From assembly GCA_020725335.1 (NCBI GenBank), contig DYFF01000003.1:101526-165525 (forward strand): a stretch of DNA of 64,000 nt. The letters are read 5' to 3'. The notes beneath the pieces were generated by a model that had not been told where the DNA came from, ran no database searches, and saw only the letters and a program-made list of their open reading frames with translations. Below are positions 9,009 to 18,069 of the stretch, in pieces. Each line of letters opens with the position of its first letter. The stretch's first letter is position 1. The stretch is from Thermodesulfovibrio sp. Lineage in GTDB: Bacteria > Nitrospirota > Thermodesulfovibrionia > Thermodesulfovibrionales > Thermodesulfovibrionaceae. The translations under genes and the position numbers were made by a program.

Positions 9009-10067
9009 TTACATGCTTCCGTAAGAGTGTAATCCACTTAAAAATAAATTTACTCCAAGATAAGTGAACAGAGTTACAATAAAGCCAAACACAGCAACCA
9101 TTGAAGTTTTGCTTCCGCTCCAACCTCTAATAAATTTAGCATGAAGATAAAAAGCATATACAAACCAGGTAATTAGTGACCAAGTTTCCTTAGGATCCCA
9201 GCCCCAGTATCTACCCCAAGCCTGATCTGCCCAGATTGCACCAAAAACAAGTCCGCCTATTGTAAATATAGGAAACCCAAAAGCAATTCCTTTATATGTT
9301 ATTTCTTCAAGAAAGTTTGCATCAATTTTAAGCTCTTTTAGAATTTTTACTATAACTTCACCAAATCTCCAAAAAATTATAATGAAAACAAACATTGTTA
9401 TCCAACTTAAAATTGAAATAAAAGCTGAAGCGTTTCCTAAGGTAGAATGGAATATCCTAACAGCCTTTGGATTTCCTGCTGTCGCAATATCAATTAGCAT
9501 AGAAAATAATATAAAAACCATCAAACCTAAGAGGGTAGTTGAAAAAATATATTTAAAGGATTTCTTACTTTCTGAACTGATGATAATATGAAGCAACCCT
9601 GTGATAAAACTTATAGCAAAGGCTGCATAGGATATAAAACTTAATGTGACATGAGCGAGTAACCAATTGCTTTTAAGCGCAGGAACAAGTGGCTGAACTT
9701 CTTTTGTTACCCCAAGCAATTCTGTAAGTCCAATTGATATACCAGCAATAATTGAAACAAATACCCCAAAGCTTTTCTTTCTGTATTTCCATTCAATAAA
9801 AAGATACCCGATAACAAGGCATAAAACAAAAAAAACCAAACTTTCATACAGATTTGTAATAGGAATACTTCTCATAAATGAGTGATTAATCGCATACATT
9901 TCTTTAAATCTCTGAATAAAGCCATAAATATGTGCTAATAAACCGAGTGAAAGCGTTCCTGTTGCGAGATAGCCTATCTTATTGTTTTTTGTGAGCAAAT
10001 AGACAATATATAGAGGCATAGCAATTATGTAAAGTAAACCTGCAATCGATATTATCTGATAACTCAT
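9009..10067 (-). CDS. resC: cytochrome c biogenesis protein ResC/CcsA (system II)
   Basis: 352 aa polytopic membrane protein. It carries the tryptophan-rich WWD motif WGRYWGWDPKETWSLITW that binds haem for export to apocytochromes. Flanking conserved histidines lie in LAHVTLSFISYA and YLHAKFIRG. With ResB it forms the system II haem lyase/exporter in the cytoplasmic membrane. Its start overlaps the resB stop by 4 nt. The pair serves the many c-type cytochromes encoded from 12 kb on. Confidence 0.93.
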   Translation of the reverse strand: MSYQIISIAGLLYIIAMPLYIVYLLTKNNKIGYLATGTLSLGLLAHIYGFIQRFKEMYAINHSFMRSIPITNLYESLVFFVLCLVIGYLFIEWKYRKKSFGVFVSIIAGISIGLTELLGVTKEVQPLVPALKSNWLLAHVTLSFISYAAFAISFITGLLHIIISSESKKSFKYIFSTTLLGLMVFILFSMLIDIATAGNPKAVRIFHSTLGNASAFISILSWITMFVFIIIFWRFGEVIVKILKELKIDANFLEEITYKGIAFGFPIFTIGGLVFGAIWADQAWGRYWGWDPKETWSLITWFVYAFYLHAKFIRGWSGSKTSMVAVFGFIVTLFTYLGVNLFLSGLHSYGSM

Positions 10068-11473
10068 TCTTTATCTCCTTTCAGTTTGTTAATTAATTCA
10101 TCAAGCTGTTTTTCAATAATAACTTTACCCTTCGAAGAAGGAGAATAAAAGATTACTCTATTCTTATGTATTGTAACAAAATAATTAATTGGGCGAAGGA
10201 ATAAAGATATAAAAAGTCCTATGCAAAGTAATATAGAACCTGCGTAGATTAAAGGAACACCCGGATCTTTTCTTATTTGTATTCCTGTAAACTGTGCTCC
10301 CCATAGTTCATCAAATCTTATTTTCCCATAGGGAGTTTCCCAAGTTTCTGGTATTTTCTTAAGTATCCAGTGGTGAGTCTTTTTTCCACCGATATCAAAT
10401 TCTACAAAAACTGCTGGATTTATCATATCCGTTGTCATATTAAATAATCTTCCCTGTTCATCTATGCCTAAAGCTGGAGAGAAATCTATAACTTTAAGGG
10501 TAACTGACTTGCCTGGAATTTTAGATTTCTCCTCAAACTTTGATTTAATTGTAATTTCTTTCCCACTTTCATCAAAGTAGGTAAATCTAAACTCTGCATG
10601 TTCTGCTGGCTGAAAACCATAGCTTGCTTGATAAAAAGTTATTCCCCTGTATGAAAAAGGTTGATTGACTTCTACTACTACAGTGTCTTTGCCGTTAAAC
10701 TTTATTGTTTGACCATTTTCTAAAACTCTTAAATAGCTTCTGTAAGCTTTAGGTACTGCTGAGTTTTCATAATAATCTACTTCAAACTTGTCACATATTA
10801 TCTGGAAATTAAGAGGGATTGTTTTACCTTCATCAGAAATTGCGAAGTCAAGACCCGTACCTTCTACTATGTTCATATGTCCTCTGAAACCAAAAAAAGT
10901 GCCTAAGAGTGCCCCAGCAAGAATAATAAGAATACTTAAATGTGTAAGATAAACAGCAAGTCTTGTTTTCTTCCATTTTTTTGCCTGTAATTGAACACCA
11001 TCAGGAGTTTGAAAAATATTAGTAGAAAAACCTTTCTTTTTTAAAATATCTAAAACTTTATCAGCTATGCTTGATTTATTGGATAATTCTATATCCCTTT
11101 TTACAGGCATTCTTTCTAATATTTCATGAGGGAGGGGTTGAGGAGCAGTTTTATAAGACTTTAATAGATTTGGAAGACGATCAATTGAGCAAACTATCAG
11201 ATTAAGAGCAAACATAAAAAGCAGAAAGGTAAACCACCAACTATGATAAAGATTGTTTAAATCTAAAAGACTCACTATTTCATATGCTTTTGTAGCATTA
11301 TTCATTGATAGAAATTTTAAGAAAAATCTGATAGTAGGCTCTGGTTCTAACTGTTGAGGGATAATTGTGCCTATTGCTGCACCAATAGAAATTACAATAA
11401 ATAAAGCTACTGCAAGATCAACAGAAGCAAAAAAATTCCAAATTTTCTCATTCCATTTTTCAAGCTTTGACAT
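10064..11473 (-). CDS. resB: cytochrome c biogenesis protein ResB/Ccs1 (system II)
   Basis: 469 aa ResB family. Membrane helices lie near residues 15-40, 75-95 and 170-192, followed by a large periplasmic domain with EVNQPFSYRGITFYQASYG, and a last helix (VPLIYAGSILLCIGLFISLF). The QPF-Y-G-FYQ-SYG motif is characteristic of ResB. It partners ResC for haem delivery. SD CGGAGGG lies just before the ATG. Probable first gene of resB-resC-tsaD; a TATAAT occurs 17 nt upstream of the ATG but with no well-spaced -35 that I can defend. Confidence 0.92.
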   Translation of the reverse strand: MSKLEKWNEKIWNFFASVDLAVALFIVISIGAAIGTIIPQQLEPEPTIRFFLKFLSMNNATKAYEIVSLLDLNNLYHSWWFTFLLFMFALNLIVCSIDRLPNLLKSYKTAPQPLPHEILERMPVKRDIELSNKSSIADKVLDILKKKGFSTNIFQTPDGVQLQAKKWKKTRLAVYLTHLSILIILAGALLGTFFGFRGHMNIVEGTGLDFAISDEGKTIPLNFQIICDKFEVDYYENSAVPKAYRSYLRVLENGQTIKFNGKDTVVVEVNQPFSYRGITFYQASYGFQPAEHAEFRFTYFDESGKEITIKSKFEEKSKIPGKSVTLKVIDFSPALGIDEQGRLFNMTTDMINPAVFVEFDIGGKKTHHWILKKIPETWETPYGKIRFDELWGAQFTGIQIRKDPGVPLIYAGSILLCIGLFISLFLRPINYFVTIHKNRVIFYSPSSKGKVIIEKQLDELINKLKGDKE

Positions 11474-11648
11474 GAACCCTCCGAATTATACTTTATAAAA
11501 ACAGTCAATTTTTTATAATAACCCAAAATTACTGATATAGGTAAACTATTTATAAATATCGAAAAATATTTGATAAAATTAGAGACCTGTCAAAAGGTAC
11601 AATCAGCAAAGATTTGCTTAATTTATAAAAGGTGTGCTATATTTTTTT

Positions 11649-12056
11649 ATGAAGAAAAATAAAATTATTATATTTTTTACAATTATATTTTATATTTCTC
11701 TGGTATTATCTATTCCTTTATATGCAGAAAGTAAGACATCGGTAGTTCTATATCTATTTTGGGGTGATGGTTGTCCTCACTGTGCAAAAGAAAAAGAATT
11801 TTTATCAGCAATCAAGAAGAAATATCCAAAACTTGAAATAAAAGATTACGAAGTCTGGTCAAATCCTGCCTCACGCGAACTTTTAATGACAATGTCAAAA
11901 TCTTATGGAATAAATCCTAATGGAATACCTGTTACTTTTGTTGGTGATAGAGGTATTGTAGGTTTCAACGAAGAAGTTGCCAACCAAATTGAACAGGCGA
12001 TAAAAGCCTGTATTAAAAAAATTTGCCAAGACCCTCTTTTTTATAAGAAGTATTAA
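11649..12056 (+). CDS. secreted thioredoxin/glutaredoxin-fold protein
   Basis: 135 aa from this ATG. A signal peptide (MKKNK then a hydrophobic stretch to PLYA) precedes a thioredoxin-fold domain with active site WGDGCPHC (CxxC), a charged alpha helix, and the cis-proline segment GIPVTFVG. Two further cysteines (CIKKIC) sit near the C-terminus. A periplasmic disulfide reductant keeping haem-binding CxxCH cysteines reduced would fit, since it lies between system II maturation genes and a multihaem cytochrome, but this is inference. The track start (GTG 11634) places five residues before the basic N-terminus and almost abuts the SD, so the ATG is preferred. Confidence 0.75.
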   Translation: MKKNKIIIFFTIIFYISLVLSIPLYAESKTSVVLYLFWGDGCPHCAKEKEFLSAIKKKYPKLEIKDYEVWSNPASRELLMTMSKSYGINPNGIPVTFVGDRGIVGFNEEVANQIEQAIKACIKKICQDPLFYKKY

Positions 12057-12100
12057 TCAAATTATTAAAAAAGTTTTATAACTTATAACAATATTTTTAA

Positions 12101-12131
12101 TTGATATTCTCTCTCCCATTTGTGTTATAAT
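12101..12131 (+). promoter_or_regulatory. promoter of the multihaem cytochrome operon
   Basis: TTGATA at 12101-12106 and a perfect TATAAT at 12126-12131, separated by a long 19-nt spacer. The predicted start is about 12138, leaving a 35-nt leader with an AAGGAG SD before the ATG at 12173. The -10 is convincing; the -35 pairing is weaker because of spacing. Confidence 0.5.
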
Positions 12132-12172
12132 TTTCCAACCTTATTTTTAAATCTATATTTAAGGAGTGTGGG

Positions 12173-14173
12173 ATGAGGGCAATTGGTATTGTTGGATTAG
12201 TAATAATGTGTTTCTTAATCTCCTACTTAGTTCCTTTAAAAGAAGCGGTATCAAATGATACTAAATCTTGCCTGCGATGTCATGGAATCAGTACTCTTCA
12301 GAAAAAATTGGATAGTAAAGAAGCAATCTCTCTTTTTATTGATGGTAAGAAATTTGAAAAATCAGTTCATGGCGCAATGGATTGCTCATCCTGTCATCCA
12401 GGTATAAATCTTAAGAATCATCCTAAACCAAGAAAAATTACAGGTAAAAAAGACTATATTAAAGAGTTTTCCCCAAACTGTCTTAACTGCCATCCAAAAA
12501 ATGCATTAATGAAACCAGCAGTTCATGGCGAAATTGTCAAGAAAGGAGAAATTTACTGCTCTCAGTGTCATAACAGTCACTACATGCCTTCAATGAAAGA
12601 ATGGAAAAATAAAGTAAGCTTTACAGAATACTGTATGAGCTGTCACCAATTTGATATTAGCAAAACTTTACCAAGTAAGGAAAAAATTAGCCTTAAAGTT
12701 AATGAGCAAGAAATAAAAAAATCAGTACACGGTAAATTTCAATGCCTTGTCTGCCATGATGATTTTTCGAAGGCAAAACATCCTGTTTATAACTTTAAAG
12801 ACAAAAAACAATATAGAACAGAGATGAATAAAATCTGCACAAAATGCCATACTGATAAAGAACTTCAAAAAAATCCTGCTCACTATGCCTTATCTAAAAC
12901 AGCAACATGTATTGAATGTCACGGTTATCATGGTGTTAAACCAGCAAAAGTTGCCAAAGCAATGCCTGAAAATCAATACTGCTTAAGCTGTCACAGTAGA
13001 GCTATCTCCAAGAAAATGAAAAATGGTGAAACACTATCAGTTCAAGTAAAAGAATCTGATATCCTTAATTCAGCTCATAAAAAACTAAAGTGCACTGAAT
13101 GTCATAAAGAATTTTCTACCACACAGCATCCTATAAGAGCATTCGAATCCATAAGTGATTACAGAGCAAAAGCAAAAGACATTTGTAATAACTGTCATCA
13201 AGATGCAGTTAAAAGATTTGATAAAAGCATTCATGCAGAAGCTCTAAAGAAAGGCAATCAACAGTCTCCAGAATGTCTTAAATGTCATGACTATCATAAA
13301 GTAGGCTTTATCACTAAGGATAAAAAAGCAAGCTCAGATTTATGTATAAAATGTCATGGTGATTCAGGTAAGGCATTCAAAGATAGTGTTCATCAGCAAG
13401 CAATAGATCAAGGCAAACAAAACGCACCAAGTTGTGCTTCTTGCCATAACTCGCATGATGTTCTTCCTACTAATATTGCCAAACTCGGTGATTCCTGTGC
13501 AAAATGCCATAAGGATGTAAAAACAAGTCATAATAAATGGTTATGGAATCCACCTGTAAGACTTACCTCCTTTGTAGATGCCCATTTCAATTCAGCCTCT
13601 TGTGCTTCCTGTCATACAAAAGTTGAAAAAGCTATATTACTAACGCTTGTGGACAGGGCAAAGGGTAAACCTATAAAAGAAGACGAAGTAGCTAAAGCTT
13701 TAAATATAGACGCAAAGGCAATAAAAGGTAAAATTGATCAAAATGGAGATGGAAAAGTTCAGGAACAAGAGTTATGGCAATTTATGTCTTCAATGAAATC
13801 AAAAACTAATGCTAACCTCGCAGGGAGAATAGATGTATTAAATCCAAATGATGCACACAAAATAGAACCGAAAAATAAATCCATTAAAGATTGTGCCTAT
13901 TGTCATAATCCAAATGCTTCATTTAAGACAAAACTTGAAATTAATAAAGAAGGAGACAAAGCTGTAAAATTTGAAGTTGACAGTAAAGCTGTAAATTCTG
14001 CATACGCAATTCCAAACATAAAAGATTTCTATGTATTAGGACTAACTAAAATAAAAATTCTTGATATTCTCTTCTTCATCGCTCTTCTTGGCGGTATTGC
14101 TTTTCCTATTGGACACATAACCCTAAGAATTTTAACAGCTCCAATCAGAAGAAAGAAAAGGGAGGGAAAATAA
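12173..14173 (+). CDS. 17-haem c-type cytochrome with EF-hand loop and C-terminal membrane anchor
   Basis: 666 aa. An N-terminal signal/anchor (residues 1-26) is followed by seventeen CxxCH haem motifs, from CLRCH at residue 33 to CAYCH, and a membrane helix (ILDILFFIALLGGIAFPIGH) with a basic cytoplasmic tail. Haems 1-12 fall into three similar tetrahaem modules, each opening CxxCH...(S/A)VHG-like...CxxCH and ending CxxCH-xxH. Between haems 16 and 17 is DQNGDGKVQEQE, a canonical 12-residue EF-hand calcium loop. The following cytochrome b gene overlaps by 1 nt, suggesting a membrane quinone:cytochrome oxidoreductase. I do not recognise a named family member. Confidence 0.9.
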   Translation: MRAIGIVGLVIMCFLISYLVPLKEAVSNDTKSCLRCHGISTLQKKLDSKEAISLFIDGKKFEKSVHGAMDCSSCHPGINLKNHPKPRKITGKKDYIKEFSPNCLNCHPKNALMKPAVHGEIVKKGEIYCSQCHNSHYMPSMKEWKNKVSFTEYCMSCHQFDISKTLPSKEKISLKVNEQEIKKSVHGKFQCLVCHDDFSKAKHPVYNFKDKKQYRTEMNKICTKCHTDKELQKNPAHYALSKTATCIECHGYHGVKPAKVAKAMPENQYCLSCHSRAISKKMKNGETLSVQVKESDILNSAHKKLKCTECHKEFSTTQHPIRAFESISDYRAKAKDICNNCHQDAVKRFDKSIHAEALKKGNQQSPECLKCHDYHKVGFITKDKKASSDLCIKCHGDSGKAFKDSVHQQAIDQGKQNAPSCASCHNSHDVLPTNIAKLGDSCAKCHKDVKTSHNKWLWNPPVRLTSFVDAHFNSASCASCHTKVEKAILLTLVDRAKGKPIKEDEVAKALNIDAKAIKGKIDQNGDGKVQEQELWQFMSSMKSKTNANLAGRIDVLNPNDAHKIEPKNKSIKDCAYCHNPNASFKTKLEINKEGDKAVKFEVDSKAVNSAYAIPNIKDFYVLGLTKIKILDILFFIALLGGIAFPIGHITLRILTAPIRRKKREGK

Positions 14174-14805
14174 TGAAAAAGGTCTATCTTCATCCATTAC
14201 CCATAAGAATTTGGCATTGGATAAATGCTATAGGTTTTGTAATATTAATACTCACAGGTGCTCAGATTAGATTTGTTGATTCAATGAGATTAATGAGCTT
14301 TGAGACAGCTGTAGACATTCATAGCTGGCTTGGCTTTATACTTCTTGCTAACTACTTTATCTGGCTACTTTATTATCTCTTCACTGGTAAACTTTTTAAA
14401 ATATATATACCTCCTTTCTGGAAACCGATAGAATTCATTAAAAGATCAATAAGGCAGGCAAAATATTATGGATATGGTATCATGGTTGGGGATAAGAATC
14501 CTCATCATCCAACTCCAGAGAGTAAATTCAATCCGATGCAGCAAATATCATACTTGATGATAATGGCATTGCTGATACCAATACAAATTATAACAGGCTT
14601 GATTTTATGGGATCCTCAGCTTTTTGCTTCATTAGCCAAACTTTTTGGAGGCATTCAGATTGTTTCATTGATTCACACAGGACTATGGATTTTCTTTAGT
14701 GCCTTCATCATTGTTCATTTCTATCTTGCCACACTTGGACATACTCCAATGGCTCATATAAAAGCAATGTTTACAGGTTATGAAGAAGAACATGAGGAGC
14801 ATTAA
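14173..14805 (+). CDS. di-haem cytochrome b561-type membrane subunit
   Basis: 210 aa, four membrane helices. Histidines in the right places for two b haems: RIWHWINAIGF, VDIHSWLGF, SLIHTGLWIF and FIIVHFYLATLGH. This matches the cytochrome b561/Ni-hydrogenase b-type family, which moves electrons between the quinone pool and periplasmic redox partners. It begins within the stop codon of the 17-haem cytochrome gene and is followed by a tetrahaem cytochrome, so the three probably form one electron-transfer module. The direction (quinol oxidation or quinone reduction) cannot be read from sequence. Confidence 0.85.
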   Translation: MKKVYLHPLPIRIWHWINAIGFVILILTGAQIRFVDSMRLMSFETAVDIHSWLGFILLANYFIWLLYYLFTGKLFKIYIPPFWKPIEFIKRSIRQAKYYGYGIMVGDKNPHHPTPESKFNPMQQISYLMIMALLIPIQIITGLILWDPQLFASLAKLFGGIQIVSLIHTGLWIFFSAFIIVHFYLATLGHTPMAHIKAMFTGYEEEHEEH

Positions 14806-14838
14806 AAATAAAAATTTTTACGAAAGGAGGTGATAAGG

Positions 14839-15222
14839 ATGAAGGTTAAGAAAGGTTTTATAGTTCTTATTGCCGTATTTTTTGTTTTTGCTATTTCCTT
14901 TGTTTACGCTCAACCTAAGGATGTTTACAAGCTCCACTGGGAAGGTGCAAAATTTCCACCAACAGAGTTTAACCACAAAAATCATGCTGAAAAATACAAA
15001 ATAGACTGCAAACATTGTCATCACACTGATCCTAATCCAGCCGAAAAGGTAACACAATGTATTACTTGTCATGACCCATCAGGTGATGTTGCAGCAACAA
15101 AGGGTGGAGGCATTAAAGGAATGGATGCCTATCATAAACAGTGTATAGACTGCCACAAAAAGGAAAATGAATCAGGAAAGAACGCGCCTACTAAGTGTAA
15201 TGACTGTCATAAAAAAGCTTAA
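14839..15222 (+). CDS. periplasmic tetrahaem cytochrome c3-like protein
   Basis: 127 aa. A signal peptide (KVKKGF...FVYA) is followed by a compact domain with four CxxCH motifs (CKHCH, CITCH, CIDCH, CNDCH) and axial-ligand histidines such as FNHKNHAEKY, the class III cytochrome c pattern. It is a soluble periplasmic electron shuttle. The ORF track starts at an upstream GTG (14830) lying inside the SD. The near-perfect SD AAAGGAGGTG sits about 7 nt from the ATG at 14839, which I take as the start. A strong terminator follows, closing the cytochrome operon. Confidence 0.93.
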   Translation: MKVKKGFIVLIAVFFVFAISFVYAQPKDVYKLHWEGAKFPPTEFNHKNHAEKYKIDCKHCHHTDPNPAEKVTQCITCHDPSGDVAATKGGGIKGMDAYHKQCIDCHKKENESGKNAPTKCNDCHKKA

Positions 15223-15240
15223 TGATTTCCCATATCTTTA

Positions 15241-15268
15241 AGGAGACCCTTATCAGGTCTCCTTTTTA
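15241..15268 (+). terminator. Rho-independent terminator of the cytochrome operon
   Basis: AGGAGACC / GGTCTCCT form a perfect 8-bp stem around the 7-nt loop CTTATCA, followed directly by a T-rich tract. It lies 18 nt after the c3-like gene stop and before the tRNA-Ser promoter. Confidence 0.9.
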
Positions 15269-15277
15269 TTTTTAATT

Positions 15278-15307
15278 TTGAAATTAGCAACTGAATAGTG
15301 CTAAAAT
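15278..15307 (+). promoter_or_regulatory. promoter of tRNA-Ser
   Basis: TTGAAA (15278-15283), an 18-nt spacer, then TAAAAT (15302-15307). The start would be about six nucleotides before the mature tRNA 5' end. Both hexamers match consensus at 5 of 6. Confidence 0.65.
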
Positions 15308-15319
15308 ACTAATTATTTT

Positions 15320-15411
15320 GGAGAGGTGCCGGAGTGGCCGAACGGGCGCGACTGGAAATCGCGTGTGGGGTCTAAAAAGCTCCACCGAGGGTTCGAATCC
15401 CTCCCTCTCCG
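15320..15411 (+). tRNA. tRNA-Ser (anticodon GGA)
   Basis: Acceptor GGAGAGG (15320-15326) pairs with CCTCTCC (15404-15410), with discriminator G. The anticodon stem-loop GACTGGAAATC shows GGA, reading UCC/UCU. The long variable arm (GTGGGGTCT...AGCTCCACC) is typical of class II serine tRNAs, and the T arm contains GGTTCGAATCC. CCA is not encoded. Confidence 0.96.
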
Positions 15412-15435
15412 TATTTTATTTTATAAGGAGGAATT

Positions 15436-16068
15436 ATGAAAGTAGTAGCCTTTAACGGAAGCCCTCGAAAAAATGGTAATACATATCATGCTATCAAGAT
15501 GGTCACAGAGGAATTAGAAAAAGAAAACATAAAGGTAGAAATAGTTCACGTTGGCAGTAAAGTAATAAGAGGATGCATTGCCTGCTATAAATGCGCTCAG
15601 AATAAGAATGAAAAGTGTTCTATAGATGATGAAGTCAATGGATGGATTCAGAAAATTAAAAAAGCAGATGGTATTATACTCGGGTCTCCTGTTTATTTTT
15701 CAGGGATTGCAGGAACATTCAAATGTTTTTTAGATAGAGCTTTTTTTGTATCTGCAGTAAATGGAGGTTTGTTTAGGCAAAAGGTTGCAACAGCTGTAGT
15801 AGCAGATAGGCGTTCTGGAGGTGTCAGTACTTTTGATCAACTTTGCCACTATTTACATTATGCTGAAATGCTTGTTCCCTCAGCCAATTACTGGAATGTA
15901 ATATTCGGGAGAAATCCAGGAGAAGTTTTAAAAGATGAAGAGGGTATACAAATTATGAGAATTCTTGGGAAAAATATGGCATGGTTACTAAAACTTGTAG
16001 AAAATGGAAAAGACAAAATAATCTCTCCTGAGAGAGAAAATAAAATATTCACTAATTTTATAAGATAA
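15436..16068 (+). CDS. flavodoxin-fold NAD(P)H/FMN oxidoreductase, iron-sulfur flavoprotein-like
   Basis: 210 aa. The N-terminal FMN phosphate loop GSPRKNGNTY and the later GSPVYFSGIAG place it in the NADPH-dependent FMN reductase/flavodoxin-like superfamily. After strand 2 it has CIACYKCAQNKNEKC, a CX2CX2CX7C arrangement matching the compact 4Fe-4S motif of archaeal/clostridial iron-sulfur flavoproteins. Such proteins pass electrons between ferredoxin and small acceptors and are tied to oxidative stress in anaerobes. SD AAGGAGG is good. It may be co-transcribed with the upstream tRNA-Ser. Confidence 0.85.
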   Translation: MKVVAFNGSPRKNGNTYHAIKMVTEELEKENIKVEIVHVGSKVIRGCIACYKCAQNKNEKCSIDDEVNGWIQKIKKADGIILGSPVYFSGIAGTFKCFLDRAFFVSAVNGGLFRQKVATAVVADRRSGGVSTFDQLCHYLHYAEMLVPSANYWNVIFGRNPGEVLKDEEGIQIMRILGKNMAWLLKLVENGKDKIISPERENKIFTNFIR

Positions 16069-16071
16069 CCT

Positions 16072-18063
16072 TTAGTTATTTTCAGACTTTTGAAAAAAGT
16101 TTAAGGCCTCTATTAATTGTTTTTTGTGTCCAACATAAATAATCACATCACCTTCTTTTAAAACAAAGTCTGCAGAAGGGTTCAAAATAGTATCTTGACC
16201 TCTCTGCACAGCAATAACAGTAACTTTTGCTCTATGTCTTAGGTCGAGAGATTTTAATGAGTGACCTGCAAGCCATGAATTTTTTTCAATGAGAAAACTA
16301 TCAATATCTAATCCTTCAAAAATAACACATTCTATTCCAGCTCTTGTCTTGGGTATTTCTGATACTCTCAGAATTTCATATCCTTCTTGTCTTATTGTTT
16401 CTATCATCTGGAGGATATTATTTCTTGGGACTCCGAAAAGATGTAGCACTCTTGCAAATATCTCAAGAGAAGTTTCAAATTCCTCAGGAATAACCTCATC
16501 AGCTCCTAACTTCCTTAGCTCTTCCATTTCTGAAATAAATCTGGTTCTTACAATTATATGTATTTTAGGATTATCAGTTTTTGCTATTTGAACTATTCTT
16601 CTTGTAGCATTAGGATCAGATATTGCAATTACAAGAACCTTTGCTCTCTTTAAGCCAAGCTTATGTAATATTTCTGGACTTGTACCATCTCCATAATATA
16701 TCGGTTCGCCTTTTTTCCTCATTTTTCTTACTGTATCAGGATTTAACTCTAAAATTGTATATGGTATTTTAGTTTCTTTAAGTACTCTCGCAAGATTTCT
16801 TCCATTTAAACCAAAACCGATAATGATAACATGATTAGATTTTTTTACAATGACTTCGGACTCTTTAATTTTACCTGCCTTTTCAAGATGCTTAAATGGA
16901 TTCATCTGCACAAGACGATCGATAAAATGGGGCGAGTATTTTATTATCAGAGGAGTGAAAAGCATTGTCATTACAGATGCTGAAATGAAACTCTGATAAG
17001 CATAATCGTCTAAAAGGCCTGTTGTTTTCCCTGTAAAAGCAAGTATAAATGAAAACTCTCCTATCTGAGAAAGTGAAAAAGCTGATTTTAGAGACACCTT
17101 TAGAGAATGAATGAACATGTATGAGATTAAAATTATAATAAGTGCTTTAATAAGAAAAATATTTCCTACCAATACAACTTCCTGTAATAAATTATTTTTA
17201 ATGAACTCAAGATTAAGAAGCATTCCTACAGAAATAAAGAAAATCCCCGAAAAAGTCTCTTTAAATGGTAAAATATCTGATACTGCCTGTGCAGAATACT
17301 CAGATTCAGAAATAACAACTCCTGCCAAAAAAGCTCCAAGCGCCAGAGAAAGCCCTAATTTTGAAGTAAAAAGGGCTGTACCAACACAGATTGAAATAGT
17401 GACAATTATAAAAAGTTCTCTACTTTTAGTTTTCACCACCTCATGCAGTATGTAAGGCACAGCAATTCTTGAAAACACAAAGACAATTGATAGAATTACA
17501 AATGCCTTTATAATTACGGTAAAGAAATTATAGTAACTCTCTCCTTTCCCAGCAAGCATTTGAGTAAAAAGCATTAGTGGTACAACGCAAAGGTCTTGGA
17601 ATAGAAGTATCCCCAAACATATCTTACCGTGAAGAGTATTTAATTCTCCTCTATCAGCAAGAAGTTTCATGACAATTGCAGTGCTACTTAAAGCAATAAT
17701 AAATCCATAAAAAATAGCATTATTAAGTTCAGCATTAAGTGCAAACTGACTGATTAGGGTTATAACAAGTATTGTAATCATAACTTGCAGAGTGCCTAAG
17801 AGAAAAACCTCTTTTTTCAAAGATATTAATCTTGGAATAGAAAATTCTATGCCTATAGTAAACATTAAGAGAATAACCCCAATTTCTGCAATTATCTCAA
17901 CCTCATGAGGGTCCTTTATAAGTCCCATTCCATAAGGACCTATAATTGTTCCTGCAATTAAAAACCCTACTATAGGAGGAATCTTTAGTTTACCAAGCAC
18001 ATAGATTATTAAACCTGATACACCAAAAATGATAAGGATTGATTGCAAGAATTCATCAATCAT
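16072..18063 (-). CDS. CPA2 monovalent cation:proton antiporter with TrkA-N/TrkA-C domains (Kef type)
   Basis: 663 aa. Residues 1-385 form a 12-helix antiporter domain (GFLIAGTIIGPYG, ALSSTAIVMKLL, LGAFLAGVVISESEY). A Rossmann NAD-binding RCK domain follows (VIIIGFGLNGRNLARVL) and a TrkA-C ligand domain ends it. K+ or Na+ efflux in exchange for H+, gated by nucleotide, is the family role; the ion cannot be read from sequence. It converges on the flavoprotein gene 3 nt away. Its predicted promoter puts the first transcribed base at the ATG. Confidence 0.92.
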   Translation of the reverse strand: MIDEFLQSILIIFGVSGLIIYVLGKLKIPPIVGFLIAGTIIGPYGMGLIKDPHEVEIIAEIGVILLMFTIGIEFSIPRLISLKKEVFLLGTLQVMITILVITLISQFALNAELNNAIFYGFIIALSSTAIVMKLLADRGELNTLHGKICLGILLFQDLCVVPLMLFTQMLAGKGESYYNFFTVIIKAFVILSIVFVFSRIAVPYILHEVVKTKSRELFIIVTISICVGTALFTSKLGLSLALGAFLAGVVISESEYSAQAVSDILPFKETFSGIFFISVGMLLNLEFIKNNLLQEVVLVGNIFLIKALIIILISYMFIHSLKVSLKSAFSLSQIGEFSFILAFTGKTTGLLDDYAYQSFISASVMTMLFTPLIIKYSPHFIDRLVQMNPFKHLEKAGKIKESEVIVKKSNHVIIIGFGLNGRNLARVLKETKIPYTILELNPDTVRKMRKKGEPIYYGDGTSPEILHKLGLKRAKVLVIAISDPNATRRIVQIAKTDNPKIHIIVRTRFISEMEELRKLGADEVIPEEFETSLEIFARVLHLFGVPRNNILQMIETIRQEGYEILRVSEIPKTRAGIECVIFEGLDIDSFLIEKNSWLAGHSLKSLDLRHRAKVTVIAVQRGQDTILNPSADFVLKEGDVIIYVGHKKQLIEALNFFQKSENN

Positions 18064-18069
18064 ATCTTA

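Noticed and set aside
11634-11648. GTG start of the thioredoxin-fold protein
   Set aside because: It abuts the only SD-like sequence and places hydrophobic residues before the basic N-region of the signal peptide; the ATG at 11649 is more natural.
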